DNA of 13,254 nucleotides from Candidatus Cloacimonadota bacterium (GCA_023133395.1 JAGLWO010000511.1:1-13254), one strand, 5' to 3'. Positions 1 to 7,723 are shown, numbered from the stretch's first letter. Translations and numbers: made by a program. The notes: generated by a model not told the origin, from the sequence alone.

Positions 1-725
1 ATTCCACATTTCATTCGTCTTTCCAAAGAGGTATAAATTTTCTCATCGGGAAAACCGATTTCAGTGAGAACCGGAAGAGTGTATTTTATCATTATCGGAG
101 GTCCGCACACAACACACCAGAAAGTTGGATCGAGAGATACTTCTTTGGTTACTGTTGGCACAAATCCCGTAAGTTTATCCCAACCTTTAACCTGGTTATC
201 AATTGTAAGATGCAAGGTAAGATCATCGCGTTTTTCCCACTCTTTTATTTCATCTTTATAAATGAACAGATCGGGATTCCTGGCACCGTAAATCACGGTT
301 ATCTTTCCGTAATCTTTACGATTTTCCAGCATATAAATAAGAAGTGAACGTAATGTTGTGAAGGCAAATCCACCACCAATTATCACTACATCCTGTCCTT
401 TGAATTTTTCAACCGGATACCAGTTTCCAAGCGGTCCACGAATCCCTACAATATCACCTTCCTGAAGATAATGAATTTCGTTCGTAACAGAACCGGTGCG
501 GTTTACCGTGAATTTAAGAATATCTTCTTCCGTGGGAGAAGAAGCAATTCCAAAAGGAGATTCACCTTTTCCCAGAATGGAAAATTCACAGAATTGACCT
601 GGTAAAAAATCAAATTTATCTTCTTTACTAATATATGATAGATCAAAGGTCTTTAATGTTCTGTCAGGACTCTCAGTATAGATCTTTTTCACCTTCATCT
701 GAAATGGAATATATGTATTCTTCAT
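1..725 (-). CDS. FAD/NAD(P)-binding oxidoreductase, HydG/FlxA type (3' end outside window)
   Basis: Likely the NAD(P)H-reactive flavoprotein of the downstream Hdr set; cytoplasmic. 241 residues are visible and the frame is still open at base 1. The family is about 270-290 aa, so roughly 40 residues are missing. Seen: an FAD-binding beta-barrel part (residues 1-105) with FGIASSP near 58-64 and GDIVGIRGPLGNWY at 90-103; an NAD-binding part with GGGFAFTTLRS at 117-127, YGARNP at 146-151 and CGPPIM at 207-212; then ERRMKCG at the edge, which in this family begins the [2Fe-2S] cysteine motif. The GGG loop has Ala (121) where relatives usually have Gly. The ATG at 725 has GAGG 6 bases upstream and lies 7 nt after the stop of the preceding gene, so they are co-transcribed. 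Related families are sulfhydrogenase gamma, FlxA and PyrK. The flavin fold is clear; NADH versus NADPH cannot be told. Confidence 0.88.
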   Translation of the reverse strand, partial: MKNTYIPFQMKVKKIYTESPDRTLKTFDLSYISKEDKFDFLPGQFCEFSILGKGESPFGIASSPTEEDILKFTVNRTGSVTNEIHYLQEGDIVGIRGPLGNWYPVEKFKGQDVVIIGGGFAFTTLRSLLIYMLENRKDYGKITVIYGARNPDLFIYKDEIKEWEKRDDLTLHLTIDNQVKGWDKLTGFVPTVTKEVSLDPTFWCVVCGPPIMIKYTLPVLTEIGFPDEKIYTSLERRMKCG

Positions 726-732
726 TTATTCC

Positions 733-1767
733 TCAATTTTTTTCATAATCCAATATTTTCTTAATAACTCCTCGAATATCCAGATTTACCGGACAAACAA
801 CCACGCACCTTCCACAGCCTGTGCAGAGATGTTCACCATAATTATCCATAAAATAATTGTATTTATGCATCACTCTTTGCCGCACGCGTTGAGTGGATTG
901 GCTGCGCGGATTGTGCCCTGATGCTTCTTTTGTGAAGATAGCGAACATACAGGAATCCCAGAGTCGGATACGTTTTCCTTTATTTCCCTTTCCTTCGTCG
1001 GAAACATCGAAACAGTGACAGGTGGGACACACAAAAGCACAAGCTCCACAATTGATGCATTTTGCAGCGATCTCATCCCAGATCGGTTCATCCCAGATTT
1101 CTTTTGTTTTAGAAAAAAGTGATGAAATATCTTGTTTTTCTGAAAAATGAGATTCGGCTGTTTCTTTTAATTTTTCAATTTTTTTGATTTCTTTATCGGA
1201 TGCATTTTCAGTTATTTTAAACTCTTTCAGGAATTTCTTACCTTTATCGCTTACAGCTTCAAAAATGTAATTTTCGTCAGTTTCTACCACAAAAATATCG
1301 GAACCAGTTTTATCGAAAGGACCGCCATCGAACCAGTTGCAGAAACAAGTGGAAAGTGGCTCGTTGCAGGCAAGATTGAAAACAAGGCAATTGTCGTATT
1401 TTTCCTTCCAATATGGATCTTTATACATATCTTTCTTCGGCATTTGATGAGCTTCACCAAAAACCTTATCCAACAATAAAAGACTTTTTGTATCGCAGTT
1501 TCTCATTCCCCAGATGGCAAAAGGTTTTTCGTCTCTTTTGGGAATTTCCATTCCTTCTTTCGTATATTGGAAAAGAACTTCCGATTGAGGGAAAAATATT
1601 TCTTTGGGTGATCTCTTTGTGTTCAAGACTTTATTATTGATATCTTTGGCAGATTTGATCTTTTTAAAAGCTGTTGCCTTACCGTCAGTGACAGGAGCAA
1701 AAATACTATATTTCTTTTGAAGATTTTTTATAAATGTACTGAATTCGCTTTTCTTAATTTTGATCAT
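733..1767 (-). CDS. 4Fe-4S dicluster electron-transfer protein, sulfhydrogenase beta / AsrA-like (FlxB-like)
   Basis: 344 aa, soluble. Probably carries electrons between the flavin reductase encoded just downstream and MvhD/HdrA. An N-terminal alpha/beta domain contains IWGMRNCDTKSLLLLD (85-100), matching the conserved Cys-Asp segment of Pyrococcus HydB and sulfite reductase AsrA. CNEPLSTCFCNWF (134-146) follows, then a two-cluster ferredoxin module: C237, C240, C243, C247 with extra C250 and C252, and C315, C318, C321, C325. WDSC at 270-273 is also typical of HydB/AsrA. Length agrees with that family. The start lies 3 nt after the stop of the preceding dicluster gene, suggesting coupled translation. 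The pairing with a HydG/FlxA-like gene repeats the hydBG and flxAB layouts. A role as sulfite or sulfur reductase subunit is possible, but no catalytic partner is visible in the window. Confidence 0.85.
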   Translation of the reverse strand: MIKIKKSEFSTFIKNLQKKYSIFAPVTDGKATAFKKIKSAKDINNKVLNTKRSPKEIFFPQSEVLFQYTKEGMEIPKRDEKPFAIWGMRNCDTKSLLLLDKVFGEAHQMPKKDMYKDPYWKEKYDNCLVFNLACNEPLSTCFCNWFDGGPFDKTGSDIFVVETDENYIFEAVSDKGKKFLKEFKITENASDKEIKKIEKLKETAESHFSEKQDISSLFSKTKEIWDEPIWDEIAAKCINCGACAFVCPTCHCFDVSDEGKGNKGKRIRLWDSCMFAIFTKEASGHNPRSQSTQRVRQRVMHKYNYFMDNYGEHLCTGCGRCVVVCPVNLDIRGVIKKILDYEKN

Positions 1768-1770
1768 ATT

Positions 1771-2736
1771 CTAACCCATTATAAAATCTTGTTTTTCATC
1801 TTCACAATAACTTGCCATTGCAGGTTTTTCATTAATATCCAATCCTGCGGTATAATCAAATCGTTCCTTGATCTCTTTTTCCACCTTTTTATTCATAATA
1901 CGCAGATCAAGGTCGACCGGACAAGCAGAAACACAAGCTCCACAATCCACACATCTTCCGGCAACGTGAAGATTCCTGATGAGATGGAAAATGATAGAGT
2001 CGGTGACTTCCGGAGTTTTCCCGATCCATTGCGGATCGTTCTGGTCAACAAAACATTCGTTACAATAACAGGCTGGACACACATTTCGGCAAGCATAACA
2101 GCGAATGCACTTTGAATATTCTTCTTTGATATATTCCCAACGTTCTTCGGAAGATTGTTTCTCAAAATCAATAACATTTTTGAATTCGTCTTTTACATCT
2201 ACTTCTTTACGTGGTTTTCCAATAAAAATATCGTGAACAGGAGCATCAGGATATCGACAGGTCAAACAGGAATCACAAAGAACTTCATTCAATGAAATTG
2301 TCATATCAAAATCACGACCTTTTAAATGCACATTTTTCCCATCGATCTTTGATTCCAGAATTTCTTTCCCGTCTGTTTTCTGAAGAATTTTCTTCTTTTC
2401 CAGAACACCGTTACAGGGAACACCGATGATGACTACATTCTCGCGTTTTATCTGTTTCTCAACGGCATAAAGAACGATTGAACGAGCATCGCAGCCTTTA
2501 ACTACAATTCCGATCTTATCGTAAATTTTTCCTAATTTTCTTTTATCTTTTGTAAGATAAGTTGTAAGATTATTTCTGCAGGTTTCATCGAAAATAAGTC
2601 TATCAACATCTTCTTCTTTATGAATAATAAGCGGTGTGGAAGAAAGCGGTAAAGAACCTTTTTCCCAACCTAAAACAATATCCACTTTCTTGTCTTTCAG
2701 GAGTTTTTTTACTTCTGTTCTCAGATTCTGGATCAT
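1771..2736 (-). CDS. FrhB/HydB-related 4Fe-4S dicluster protein (FlxC-like)
   Basis: 321 aa, cytoplasmic electron-transfer subunit. The N-terminal domain has GIVVKGCDARSIVLYAVEK (76-94) and VIIGVPCNG (102-110), the pattern of the F420 hydrogenase/dehydrogenase beta-subunit superfamily (COG1035-like). CDSCLTC (154-160) follows, then a C-terminal ferredoxin module with C210, C213, C216, C220 plus extra C223, C225, C228, and C262, C265, C268, C272. It is a paralogue of the two dicluster genes at 8190-10428. The ATG at 2736 overlaps the TGA of mvhD by four bases (ATGA), with GGGAG 8 nt upstream, so translation is coupled to successful read-through of the selenocysteine codon in mvhD. F420 specificity is not implied, because bacterial members often work with other carriers. 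Naming it FlxC rests on gene order and is inference. Confidence 0.82.
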   Translation of the reverse strand: MIQNLRTEVKKLLKDKKVDIVLGWEKGSLPLSSTPLIIHKEEDVDRLIFDETCRNNLTTYLTKDKRKLGKIYDKIGIVVKGCDARSIVLYAVEKQIKRENVVIIGVPCNGVLEKKKILQKTDGKEILESKIDGKNVHLKGRDFDMTISLNEVLCDSCLTCRYPDAPVHDIFIGKPRKEVDVKDEFKNVIDFEKQSSEERWEYIKEEYSKCIRCYACRNVCPACYCNECFVDQNDPQWIGKTPEVTDSIIFHLIRNLHVAGRCVDCGACVSACPVDLDLRIMNKKVEKEIKERFDYTAGLDINEKPAMASYCEDEKQDFIMG

Positions 2737-3158
2737 TGTTTTGCTCCCTTTACCAGCCGCGAAGCAGGACCGATCTTTTTAATATCATTAGTGATCTTTT
2801 CGATGATATTGGCAAAGCGTTCACCTTCTCCGGCAGATATCCAGGAAAACTGGACTCTTTCCGGTTCGATCCCGATCATCTCAAGAAGTGGTTTAATCGT
2901 AGAATACCGTCTACGGGCGATAAAATTACCTGACAGGTAATGGCAATCGCCGGGATGTCAGCCGGAAACCAGTAAGCCGTCGAACCCGCTTTGCAGCGTT
3001 TTCATTATAAATAACGGATCGACTCTTCCCGAACAGGGAATCCTTATCACACGCACATTCGGCGGATATTGCATCCGGGAAACTCCTGCCAGATCTGCAC
3101 CAGCATATGAACACCAGTTACATAATATTGCCAGAATTTTTGGCTGCCAATCTTTCAT
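2733..3158 (-). CDS. mvhD: MvhD/FlxD-type [2Fe-2S] protein, selenoprotein (Sec67 at UGA 2958-2960)
   Basis: 141 aa when UGA is read as selenocysteine. MvhD passes electrons from a hydrogenase, formate dehydrogenase or NADH module to the HdrA flavin. Seen: CNWCSYAGADLAG (13-25), a PCSGRVDP segment, then V-S-G-Sec-H-P-G-D-C-H-Y around residue 67, then GNFIARRR and FSWISAGEGERF, all MvhD hallmarks. Homology continues in frame for 74 codons after the UGA to a TGA that overlaps the next start, so this is not a pseudogene. The ATG at 3158 is chosen because AGGA lies 9 nt upstream and it matches the N-terminus of the other MvhD here; an in-frame ATG at 3188 would overlap the methyltransferase stop. 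In Methanococcus VhuD the same residue is Sec, and in most MvhD it is Cys. Translation should depend on SelB and the hairpin listed separately. Confidence 0.9.
2916..2951 (-). promoter_or_regulatory. Candidate bacterial SECIS hairpin in mvhD (downstream copy)
   Basis: Begins 6 nt after the in-frame UGA (2960-2958). On the coding strand, outer stem GGCGAT pairs perfectly with ATCGCC, inner stem ATTACC pairs perfectly with GGTAAT, and an asymmetric internal loop (TGCC / TTT) separates them. The apical loop is TGTCA, or GTC if the T-A pair closes. The apical loop lies 22 nt from the UGA, within the range known for bacterial SECIS elements. The stems fall in codons for conserved residues, so part of the match could be coding constraint. 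Confidence 0.7.
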
Positions 3159-3184
3159 ATTTACATTCCTTTTTTTTAATGAAA

Positions 3185-3868
3185 TCATATTTTATTAACA
3201 AGATAATATAGTCGATTTTTATAATCTGTTTTTGGAAAAGGAACATCTACATATTTCACTATCTTAAAATATGGAGAAGTAATTTCTCTGAATTTAGAGT
3301 CGCTTAAATTCCAAAAATAAAGACCCGATTTCTCTTTATAAAAATCTTCTGAAATTAGTTGATAATAATCATCTTCTTCAAGTATATTTTTTGGCATAAC
3401 ATCATTTAATTTTACAAGAAATTTACTGTTTTTCTTCAAAATTCTATTCATTTCTTTTATTACAGAGATCGCATCTTCCGGTAAAATATTATCTATTGTA
3501 TTAAATGAAGCTGCTGCATCGATGGAATTATCTTCAAGATTTTTTAAAAGCTCGATACCACCTGCTTTGAAATCAGTTTTATCATCCATTTTATTTAATT
3601 TTGAAGTATGATTTGCAAGTTCGATAGCTTTAGGAGAAATATCGATTCCAACCGCTTTTTTTGCTCCTAAAAACAAACTTTTAAAAAGTAGGTTTCTACT
3701 TCCGCAACCAAAATCGATTATTGAGTCAGCTTCTTTTATTAACCATTTTGTTCCTTCTTCTATTTCAATAAGGGGTATCGGTTTACTTGGATCATATCTT
3801 TTGTCGCTCGATAATCTTTCACCAAATCTTTCATCCCAAAATTCAATTGTGCTTTCATAATTATTCAT
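3185..3868 (-). CDS. Class I SAM-dependent methyltransferase, substrate unknown
   Basis: 227 aa. Seen: SAM-binding motif I IIDFGCGSRN (50-59), the acidic end of beta-2 in VGIDISPKAIELA (73-85), and a motif IV-like region DAAASFNTIDNILPED (117-132); no membrane segments. The ATG at 3868 has GGAG 10 nt upstream. An upstream in-frame TTG (3892) would include that ribosome binding site in the coding region and is rejected. The gene sits between hdrA (81-nt gap) and mvhD (26-nt gap) on the same strand, where HdrA and MvhD genes are usually adjacent. The protein has none of the cysteine motifs of its neighbours. It could modify a component of the complex or a small molecule, or be a passenger gene. 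I cannot assign a substrate. Confidence 0.8.
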   Translation of the reverse strand: MNNYESTIEFWDERFGERLSSDKRYDPSKPIPLIEIEEGTKWLIKEADSIIDFGCGSRNLLFKSLFLGAKKAVGIDISPKAIELANHTSKLNKMDDKTDFKAGGIELLKNLEDNSIDAAASFNTIDNILPEDAISVIKEMNRILKKNSKFLVKLNDVMPKNILEEDDYYQLISEDFYKEKSGLYFWNLSDSKFREITSPYFKIVKYVDVPFPKTDYKNRLYYLVNKI

Positions 3869-3949
3869 AATAAATTTTCTCCAGCTTTTCAAAATTGATC
3901 ATTAAGTATAATTTCCTTCTATTCATCTTGTTAGTTTTGTTCGTTGCAT
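3869..3949 (-). other. Short intergenic gap between hdrA and the methyltransferase
   Basis: 81 bp without a recognised gene. It holds the methyltransferase ribosome binding site. A 13-codon reading frame (3902 to 3861) overlaps the start of that gene out of frame. I see no convincing promoter or terminator. Confidence 0.5.
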
Positions 3950-6900
3950 TTATTCTCCCAAAACATCTACCAGATCCAAAGCTTCAAATGAACCAAAAAG
4001 CTGTTCATTACTAAATCCGCGAAGATCAAGCGCTCCGCAACGACAGGAAGCAACACAAGCTCCGCAACCTTTACAAAGTGCTTCGTTCACAACTGCAACT
4101 TCTTTTTCTTTATCCACTTCGATCGCGTTATAAGCACAAATTATTTCACAATAACCGCAGCCGGAACATCTGTCTTCGTTCACTTCCGTAATTGTTCCCT
4201 CTGCCAGGATCGCTTTTTTAGTTATAAATGTAAGAGCTCTACTTGCTGCTGCTTTTGCCTGCATTATGCTTTCATCCATATCTTTCGGATTATGTGCGAG
4301 TCCGGCAACAAAAATCCCGTCATTAGAAAAATCAACCGGACGAAGTTTAACGTGTGCTTCCATAAATATTCCATCTTCGTTCAATGGAACTTTAAGCATT
4401 TTTCCAAGCTCTATGTTTTCCTTGCGAGCATCAACTGCCACAGAAAGCACCAGCAGATCTGCAGTTACAACCACTTCTTTATCCATAATCGGATCGAAAA
4501 CAGTGACATTGATTTTGCTATCCGGATCCGATTCATCTACAAACTTAACCTGCGGTTTATTTTCAGGTTCGTAATGAACGAACATTGTTCCTTTATCCCG
4601 CAGTTCAGTATAATATTTTTCCCTGAAACCATAAGTTCTAACGTCACGATTCACAATGTAAATATTCGCTTTGGGAACTATTTTTTTCAGTTCAAGAGCA
4701 TTTTTCACAGCTTGTGTACAACAAATCCTGCTGCAATACATTTTACCTTCTTCACGTGAACCAACACATTGGATCATCACCACATTTTTCGGTTTTCTTC
4801 CGGGGAATTTCTTTTCATAAAGCATTTTCTCGAATTCAACCAGTGTAACAATGCGATGTGATTTTCCATAAAGATATTCTTCGGTTTTGTGTTCCTCCGC
4901 ACCGGTTGCAATGATAACCACACCGTGCTCGAATTGTTTTTCCTTTCCTGTACTTTTATTTGCAAAAGTTGTTGTGAAATTACCAACATAACCATCTATT
5001 TTTTTAATCTCAGAATTTTTAAAAATATGAATAAGTTTATTCTTGGAAATTTTTTCTATCGTATCGCGGAGTAATTTTTGCGGGTCTTTGCCAAAATTGA
5101 AATAGATATTTTGTAAATTCCCACCAAGTTCTTTTTCTCTTTCTATCAGGAACACTTTGTAACCTGCAACTACCAGAGATTGTGCTGCTGTCATTCCTGC
5201 TAGTCCCCCACCAATAACCAGTGATTTGGGATTTATATCAATGGGAAGTCTTTTCAGCGGCATCAGATCGCGTGCTTTTGCAACTCCCATATTCACCAGG
5301 TCTTTAGATTTTTCAGTAGCCAGTTCCGGTTCGTTCATATGAGCCCAGGAACATTGATCGCGAATATTTGCCATCTCAAAAAGATATGGATTCAAGCCTG
5401 CTTCGCTGATAGTATCCCTGAAAAGAGGTTCGTGAGTTCGGGGAGTGCAGGCTGCAACTACAATTCGATTCAGATTATGCTCCTCGATCCGTTCTTTGAT
5501 TGTGTTCATACAATCCTGCGAACAGGCATATATCAGGTCTTCCGAGTGTTCCACATTTGCGATATTTTTGGCATATTCAGCTACATCTTTCACATCCACA
5601 ACTCCGGCAATGTTAATACCGCAGTGACACACAAAAACTCCCACTCGAGGTCGTTCTCCAAAAACATCTTTTTCTACTACTTTCTTTTCCTGCAGTTCCT
5701 GCCTTTCCAATTTAAGATATTTGGTAGCTTCCGCAACTGCACCGGAAGCCGATACTACAGATTCCGGAATATCTTTGGGACCATTTGATGCACCACAAAC
5801 AAAAATTCCTTCTCGATTTGTTTTCAAAGGAGCAAATGCATCTGAACGACAGAATCCGTATTCATTGAGTTTAATATCCAGTTTTTCAGCTAATTTCCGA
5901 ATGTTTTTTCTTGGTTCCAATCCAATGGAAAGAACGACCATATCAAATTCTTTAAACTTAATATCTCCGTTTTCCAGAACGTATCGTAACTTCAAATTTC
6001 CTTTGTCTGTTTCGGTAATTTCCGAAACTTTGGATTTTATGAAATCAACTCCGTATTGACCTTTTGCTTTCTCATAATATTTATCGAAATCTTTGCCGAA
6101 CGCCCTGATATCCATATAGAAAAGTGCTGGTTTCAAACCTTTCATATGTTCTTTGGCAATGATCGCTTCTTTGATGGCGAACATACAGCAGGCAGAAGAG
6201 CAGTAATTGTGATCGATACTTTCATCTCGTGAACCAACGCATTGAATGAAGGCAATACTTTTCGGCTCTTTTTCGTCGGAAGCCCGAACTACGTGACCAC
6301 CAAAAGGACCGGAAGCAGAAAGCATTCTCTCGAATTCCAGAGAAGTAACTACATTTTTAAATCGCTTGTAACCAAAATGTCCGAACCCGATCGGATCGAA
6401 GGCATCGATTCCTGTTGCCACGATCACTGCTCCGACTTTCAATTTTATTTTCTTGTCTTTATCATCAAAATTAATAGCTTTTGCAGGACACACTTTTTCG
6501 CAAAGCCGACAAACACCTTTTGTAAGGCAAAGGCATTTTTCTTTATCTATTGTATATTCGGAAGGAATACTTTGCAGGAAATACCTTGAAATTGCACCTC
6601 TTTTGCGAAGCTGCATATCAAATTCATCATTTACTTTCACCGGACATTTTTCTTCGCAAAGTCCACAGGCAACGCATTTCTCAGCATCAACATATTTTGC
6701 TTCTTCAATTATTTCTGCAATAAAATTCCCGGGATTTCCTGTTACAGATTCCACTTTTGATTTGATGTAAATTTGAATATTTGGATGTCTGGCACATTCG
6801 CTCATTTTTGGTGCAAGAATACACATCGAACAGTCATTCGTAGGAAATGTTTTATCTAATTGCGGCATTCTTCCACCGATTGTTGAAGTTCCTTCAATTA

Positions 6901-6997
6901 AATGAACTCTAATTCCCATTTCAGCAAGATCGAGAGATGCCTGAATTCCGGCAATTCCTGCCCCGATAATCATTACAGATTTACTTTTCGAACTCAT
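3950..6997 (-). CDS. hdrA: Tandem (double-module) heterodisulfide reductase subunit A, electron-bifurcating flavoprotein
   Basis: 1015 aa, against about 650 for methanogen HdrA. Module 1 (about 1-430): FAD motif GAGIAG (12-17), PTNDCSMC (52-59), cluster ligands C108, C111, C114, C118 and a second Cys set C155, C163, C166, C170. Module 2 (about 450-1015): the HdrA N-terminal Cys domain (C457, C459, C492, C517, C549), a second FAD motif GGGLAG (596-601), and two C-terminal clusters C944, C947, C950, C954 and C975, C978, C981, C985. The last cluster is followed by R-C instead of the usual Pro. Module 1 lines up with the gene at 12209-13254 and module 2 with 10545-12194. HdrA flavin couples an exergonic to an endergonic transfer, usually involving ferredoxin. 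The site that is Sec in some HdrA is Cys here (C56 region). AAGGA lies 6 nt before the ATG. The electron donor is probably MvhD; no hdrBC is visible. Confidence 0.93.
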   Translation of the reverse strand: MSSKSKSVMIIGAGIAGIQASLDLAEMGIRVHLIEGTSTIGGRMPQLDKTFPTNDCSMCILAPKMSECARHPNIQIYIKSKVESVTGNPGNFIAEIIEEAKYVDAEKCVACGLCEEKCPVKVNDEFDMQLRKRGAISRYFLQSIPSEYTIDKEKCLCLTKGVCRLCEKVCPAKAINFDDKDKKIKLKVGAVIVATGIDAFDPIGFGHFGYKRFKNVVTSLEFERMLSASGPFGGHVVRASDEKEPKSIAFIQCVGSRDESIDHNYCSSACCMFAIKEAIIAKEHMKGLKPALFYMDIRAFGKDFDKYYEKAKGQYGVDFIKSKVSEITETDKGNLKLRYVLENGDIKFKEFDMVVLSIGLEPRKNIRKLAEKLDIKLNEYGFCRSDAFAPLKTNREGIFVCGASNGPKDIPESVVSASGAVAEATKYLKLERQELQEKKVVEKDVFGERPRVGVFVCHCGINIAGVVDVKDVAEYAKNIANVEHSEDLIYACSQDCMNTIKERIEEHNLNRIVVAACTPRTHEPLFRDTISEAGLNPYLFEMANIRDQCSWAHMNEPELATEKSKDLVNMGVAKARDLMPLKRLPIDINPKSLVIGGGLAGMTAAQSLVVAGYKVFLIEREKELGGNLQNIYFNFGKDPQKLLRDTIEKISKNKLIHIFKNSEIKKIDGYVGNFTTTFANKSTGKEKQFEHGVVIIATGAEEHKTEEYLYGKSHRIVTLVEFEKMLYEKKFPGRKPKNVVMIQCVGSREEGKMYCSRICCTQAVKNALELKKIVPKANIYIVNRDVRTYGFREKYYTELRDKGTMFVHYEPENKPQVKFVDESDPDSKINVTVFDPIMDKEVVVTADLLVLSVAVDARKENIELGKMLKVPLNEDGIFMEAHVKLRPVDFSNDGIFVAGLAHNPKDMDESIMQAKAAASRALTFITKKAILAEGTITEVNEDRCSGCGYCEIICAYNAIEVDKEKEVAVVNEALCKGCGACVASCRCGALDLRGFSNEQLFGSFEALDLVDVLGE

Positions 6998-7059
6998 AAA
7001 ATTTCCTTAATTTATCTAAACTGTCATAAGAGAATTTTCATAATAATTAATGTCATCAG

Positions 7060-7135
7060 AAACCCCCTTTTATTCCCCCTTGTAAAGGGGGATTCAATTG
7101 GACTCCCCTTTGTAAGGGGAGATTTAGAGGGGTTT
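7060..7135. repeat. Nested palindromic intergenic repeat (REP/MITE-like) between mvhD and hdrA
   Basis: This fills part of the 175-bp gap 6998-7172. It holds two adjacent perfect hairpins: CCCCCTT (7075-7081) with AAGGGGG (7085-7091), and CTCCCCTT (7103-7110) with AAGGGGAG (7114-7121). Both sit inside an outer inverted pair AAACCCC (7060-7066) and GGGGTTT (7129-7135). No T-run follows on the minus strand, so it is not a classical terminator, though it could attenuate transcription or stabilise an mRNA end between the two sets. C/G-rich hairpins of this style are common as dispersed repeats in environmental genomes. No other copy occurs in the window. Confidence 0.75.
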
Positions 7136-7172
7136 ACATAATAAATGTTGAACTTTTTAATAATCATAATTT

Positions 7173-7598
7173 TTACAAAAATATCCTCTTCTTTGTTGGA
7201 TTCTCACCCATTTTAACAATCTGCTCTGTATATTCTTTCCCGACTCGAGCGAATTTCTGACCTTCCGATGCAGAGATCCAGGTAAGCCGAATTCTTTCAT
7301 CTTCCAAACCCAATGATTTGAAAATTTCTTTTACTATTGCAATTCTTCTTCTGGTATGATAATTACCAACCTGGTAATGACAATCTCCGGGATGTCAGCC
7401 ACCTACCAGAACGCCGTCTGCTCCTCGCAAATATGATTTTATCAGGAAAACAGGATCGATCCTGCTGGAACACATCACTTTTATAGGTAGGATTGCGATC
7501 GGATACTGCAACCTGTTTATTCCTGCCAGATCTGCCCCTGTGTAGGAACACCATTTACATAAGAAACTTATAATTTTTGGTGAGAATTCTTTTTTCAT
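7173..7598 (-). CDS. mvhD: MvhD/FlxD-type [2Fe-2S] protein, selenoprotein (Sec68 at UGA 7395-7397)
   Basis: 141 aa with UGA read as Sec. It is a paralogue of the MvhD at 2733-3158, at roughly half identity by eye. Seen: CKWCSYTGADLAG (14-26), MCSSRIDP (MCSGR is the usual form), V-G-G-Sec-H-P-G-D-C-H-Y around residue 68, GNYHTRRR and LTWISASEGQKFA. The frame continues 73 codons past UGA to TAA at 7173-7175. The ATG at 7598 has GGAG 8 nt upstream; that ribosome binding site lies inside a 14-bp repeat shared with the 3' end of the dicluster gene at 8190, from which mvhD is now separated by an insert. Its role is presumably delivering electrons to the upstream-set HdrA proteins. Sec at the same place in two divergent copies argues for a redox or cluster-ligand role rather than chance mutation. 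Confidence 0.9.
7362..7378 (-). promoter_or_regulatory. Candidate bacterial SECIS hairpin in mvhD (upstream copy)
   Basis: On the coding strand, ATTACC pairs perfectly with GGTAAT around loop AGGTT, 22 nt after UGA 7397-7395. The stem sequence and distance are identical to the other mvhD copy. The loop has G at its second position, as bacterial SECIS loops usually do. Outer pairing is weaker here (GAT with ATC, then a bulge and GG with CC), unlike the perfect outer stem of the other copy. Confidence 0.62.
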
Positions 7599-7601
7599 AA
7601 T

Positions 7602-7615
7602 CTATTCTCCAAGTT
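7602..7615. repeat. 14-bp direct repeat, copy at mvhD side of insert
   Basis: CTATTCTCCAAGTT on the plus strand, identical to 8190-8203. On the minus strand it carries the GGAG ribosome binding site of mvhD. It is interpreted as one side of a target-site duplication around the four-helix-bundle cassette. Confidence 0.75.
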
Positions 7616-7670
7616 TTAAAAAATATCCACAGACTTACACAGACTAATCATTGACTTTCTGTCCTTCATA

Positions 7671-7723
7671 ATTCATCATTCCTTGTCTGATACACCGTTG
7701 GTGTATAAACATTCGATATTCAT
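7671..7723. repeat. Repeated word pair, left flank of IVP gene, with hairpin
   Basis: ATTCATCATTCCTTGT (7671-7686) and ATTCGATATTCAT (7711-7723) recur in the same order at 8155-8188. Between them here is a perfect 7-bp hairpin, ATACACC / GGTGTAT with loop GTT (7690-7706), which the other copy lacks. There is no T-run, so it is a poor terminator candidate. Confidence 0.65.

Noticed and set aside
1717..2115. Plus-strand open frame of 132 codons, and similar ones at 4292-4759, 5339-5788 and 6242-6589
   Set aside because: They are antisense to strongly conserved iron-sulfur genes and show no recognisable domains, so they look like shadows.
2958..2960. UGA as an ordinary stop or as evidence of a broken gene or an alternative genetic code
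   Set aside because: The downstream frame is fully conserved, the same codon occurs at the same site in a paralogue, and UGA terminates other genes in the window while Trp is encoded by TGG.
3861..3902. 13-codon minus-strand reading frame before the methyltransferase
   Set aside because: The ribosome binding site is weak, the start of the methyltransferase is overlapped out of frame, and no leader-peptide features are seen.
6998..7059. Possible sigma-70 promoter before the tandem hdrA
   Set aside because: A TATTAT-like box is present but no -35 element sits at proper spacing; AT-rich DNA gives such matches by chance.
7690..7706. Hairpin as intrinsic terminator of the IVP gene
   Set aside because: The 7-bp stem is perfect, but no U-run follows it on the transcribed strand.
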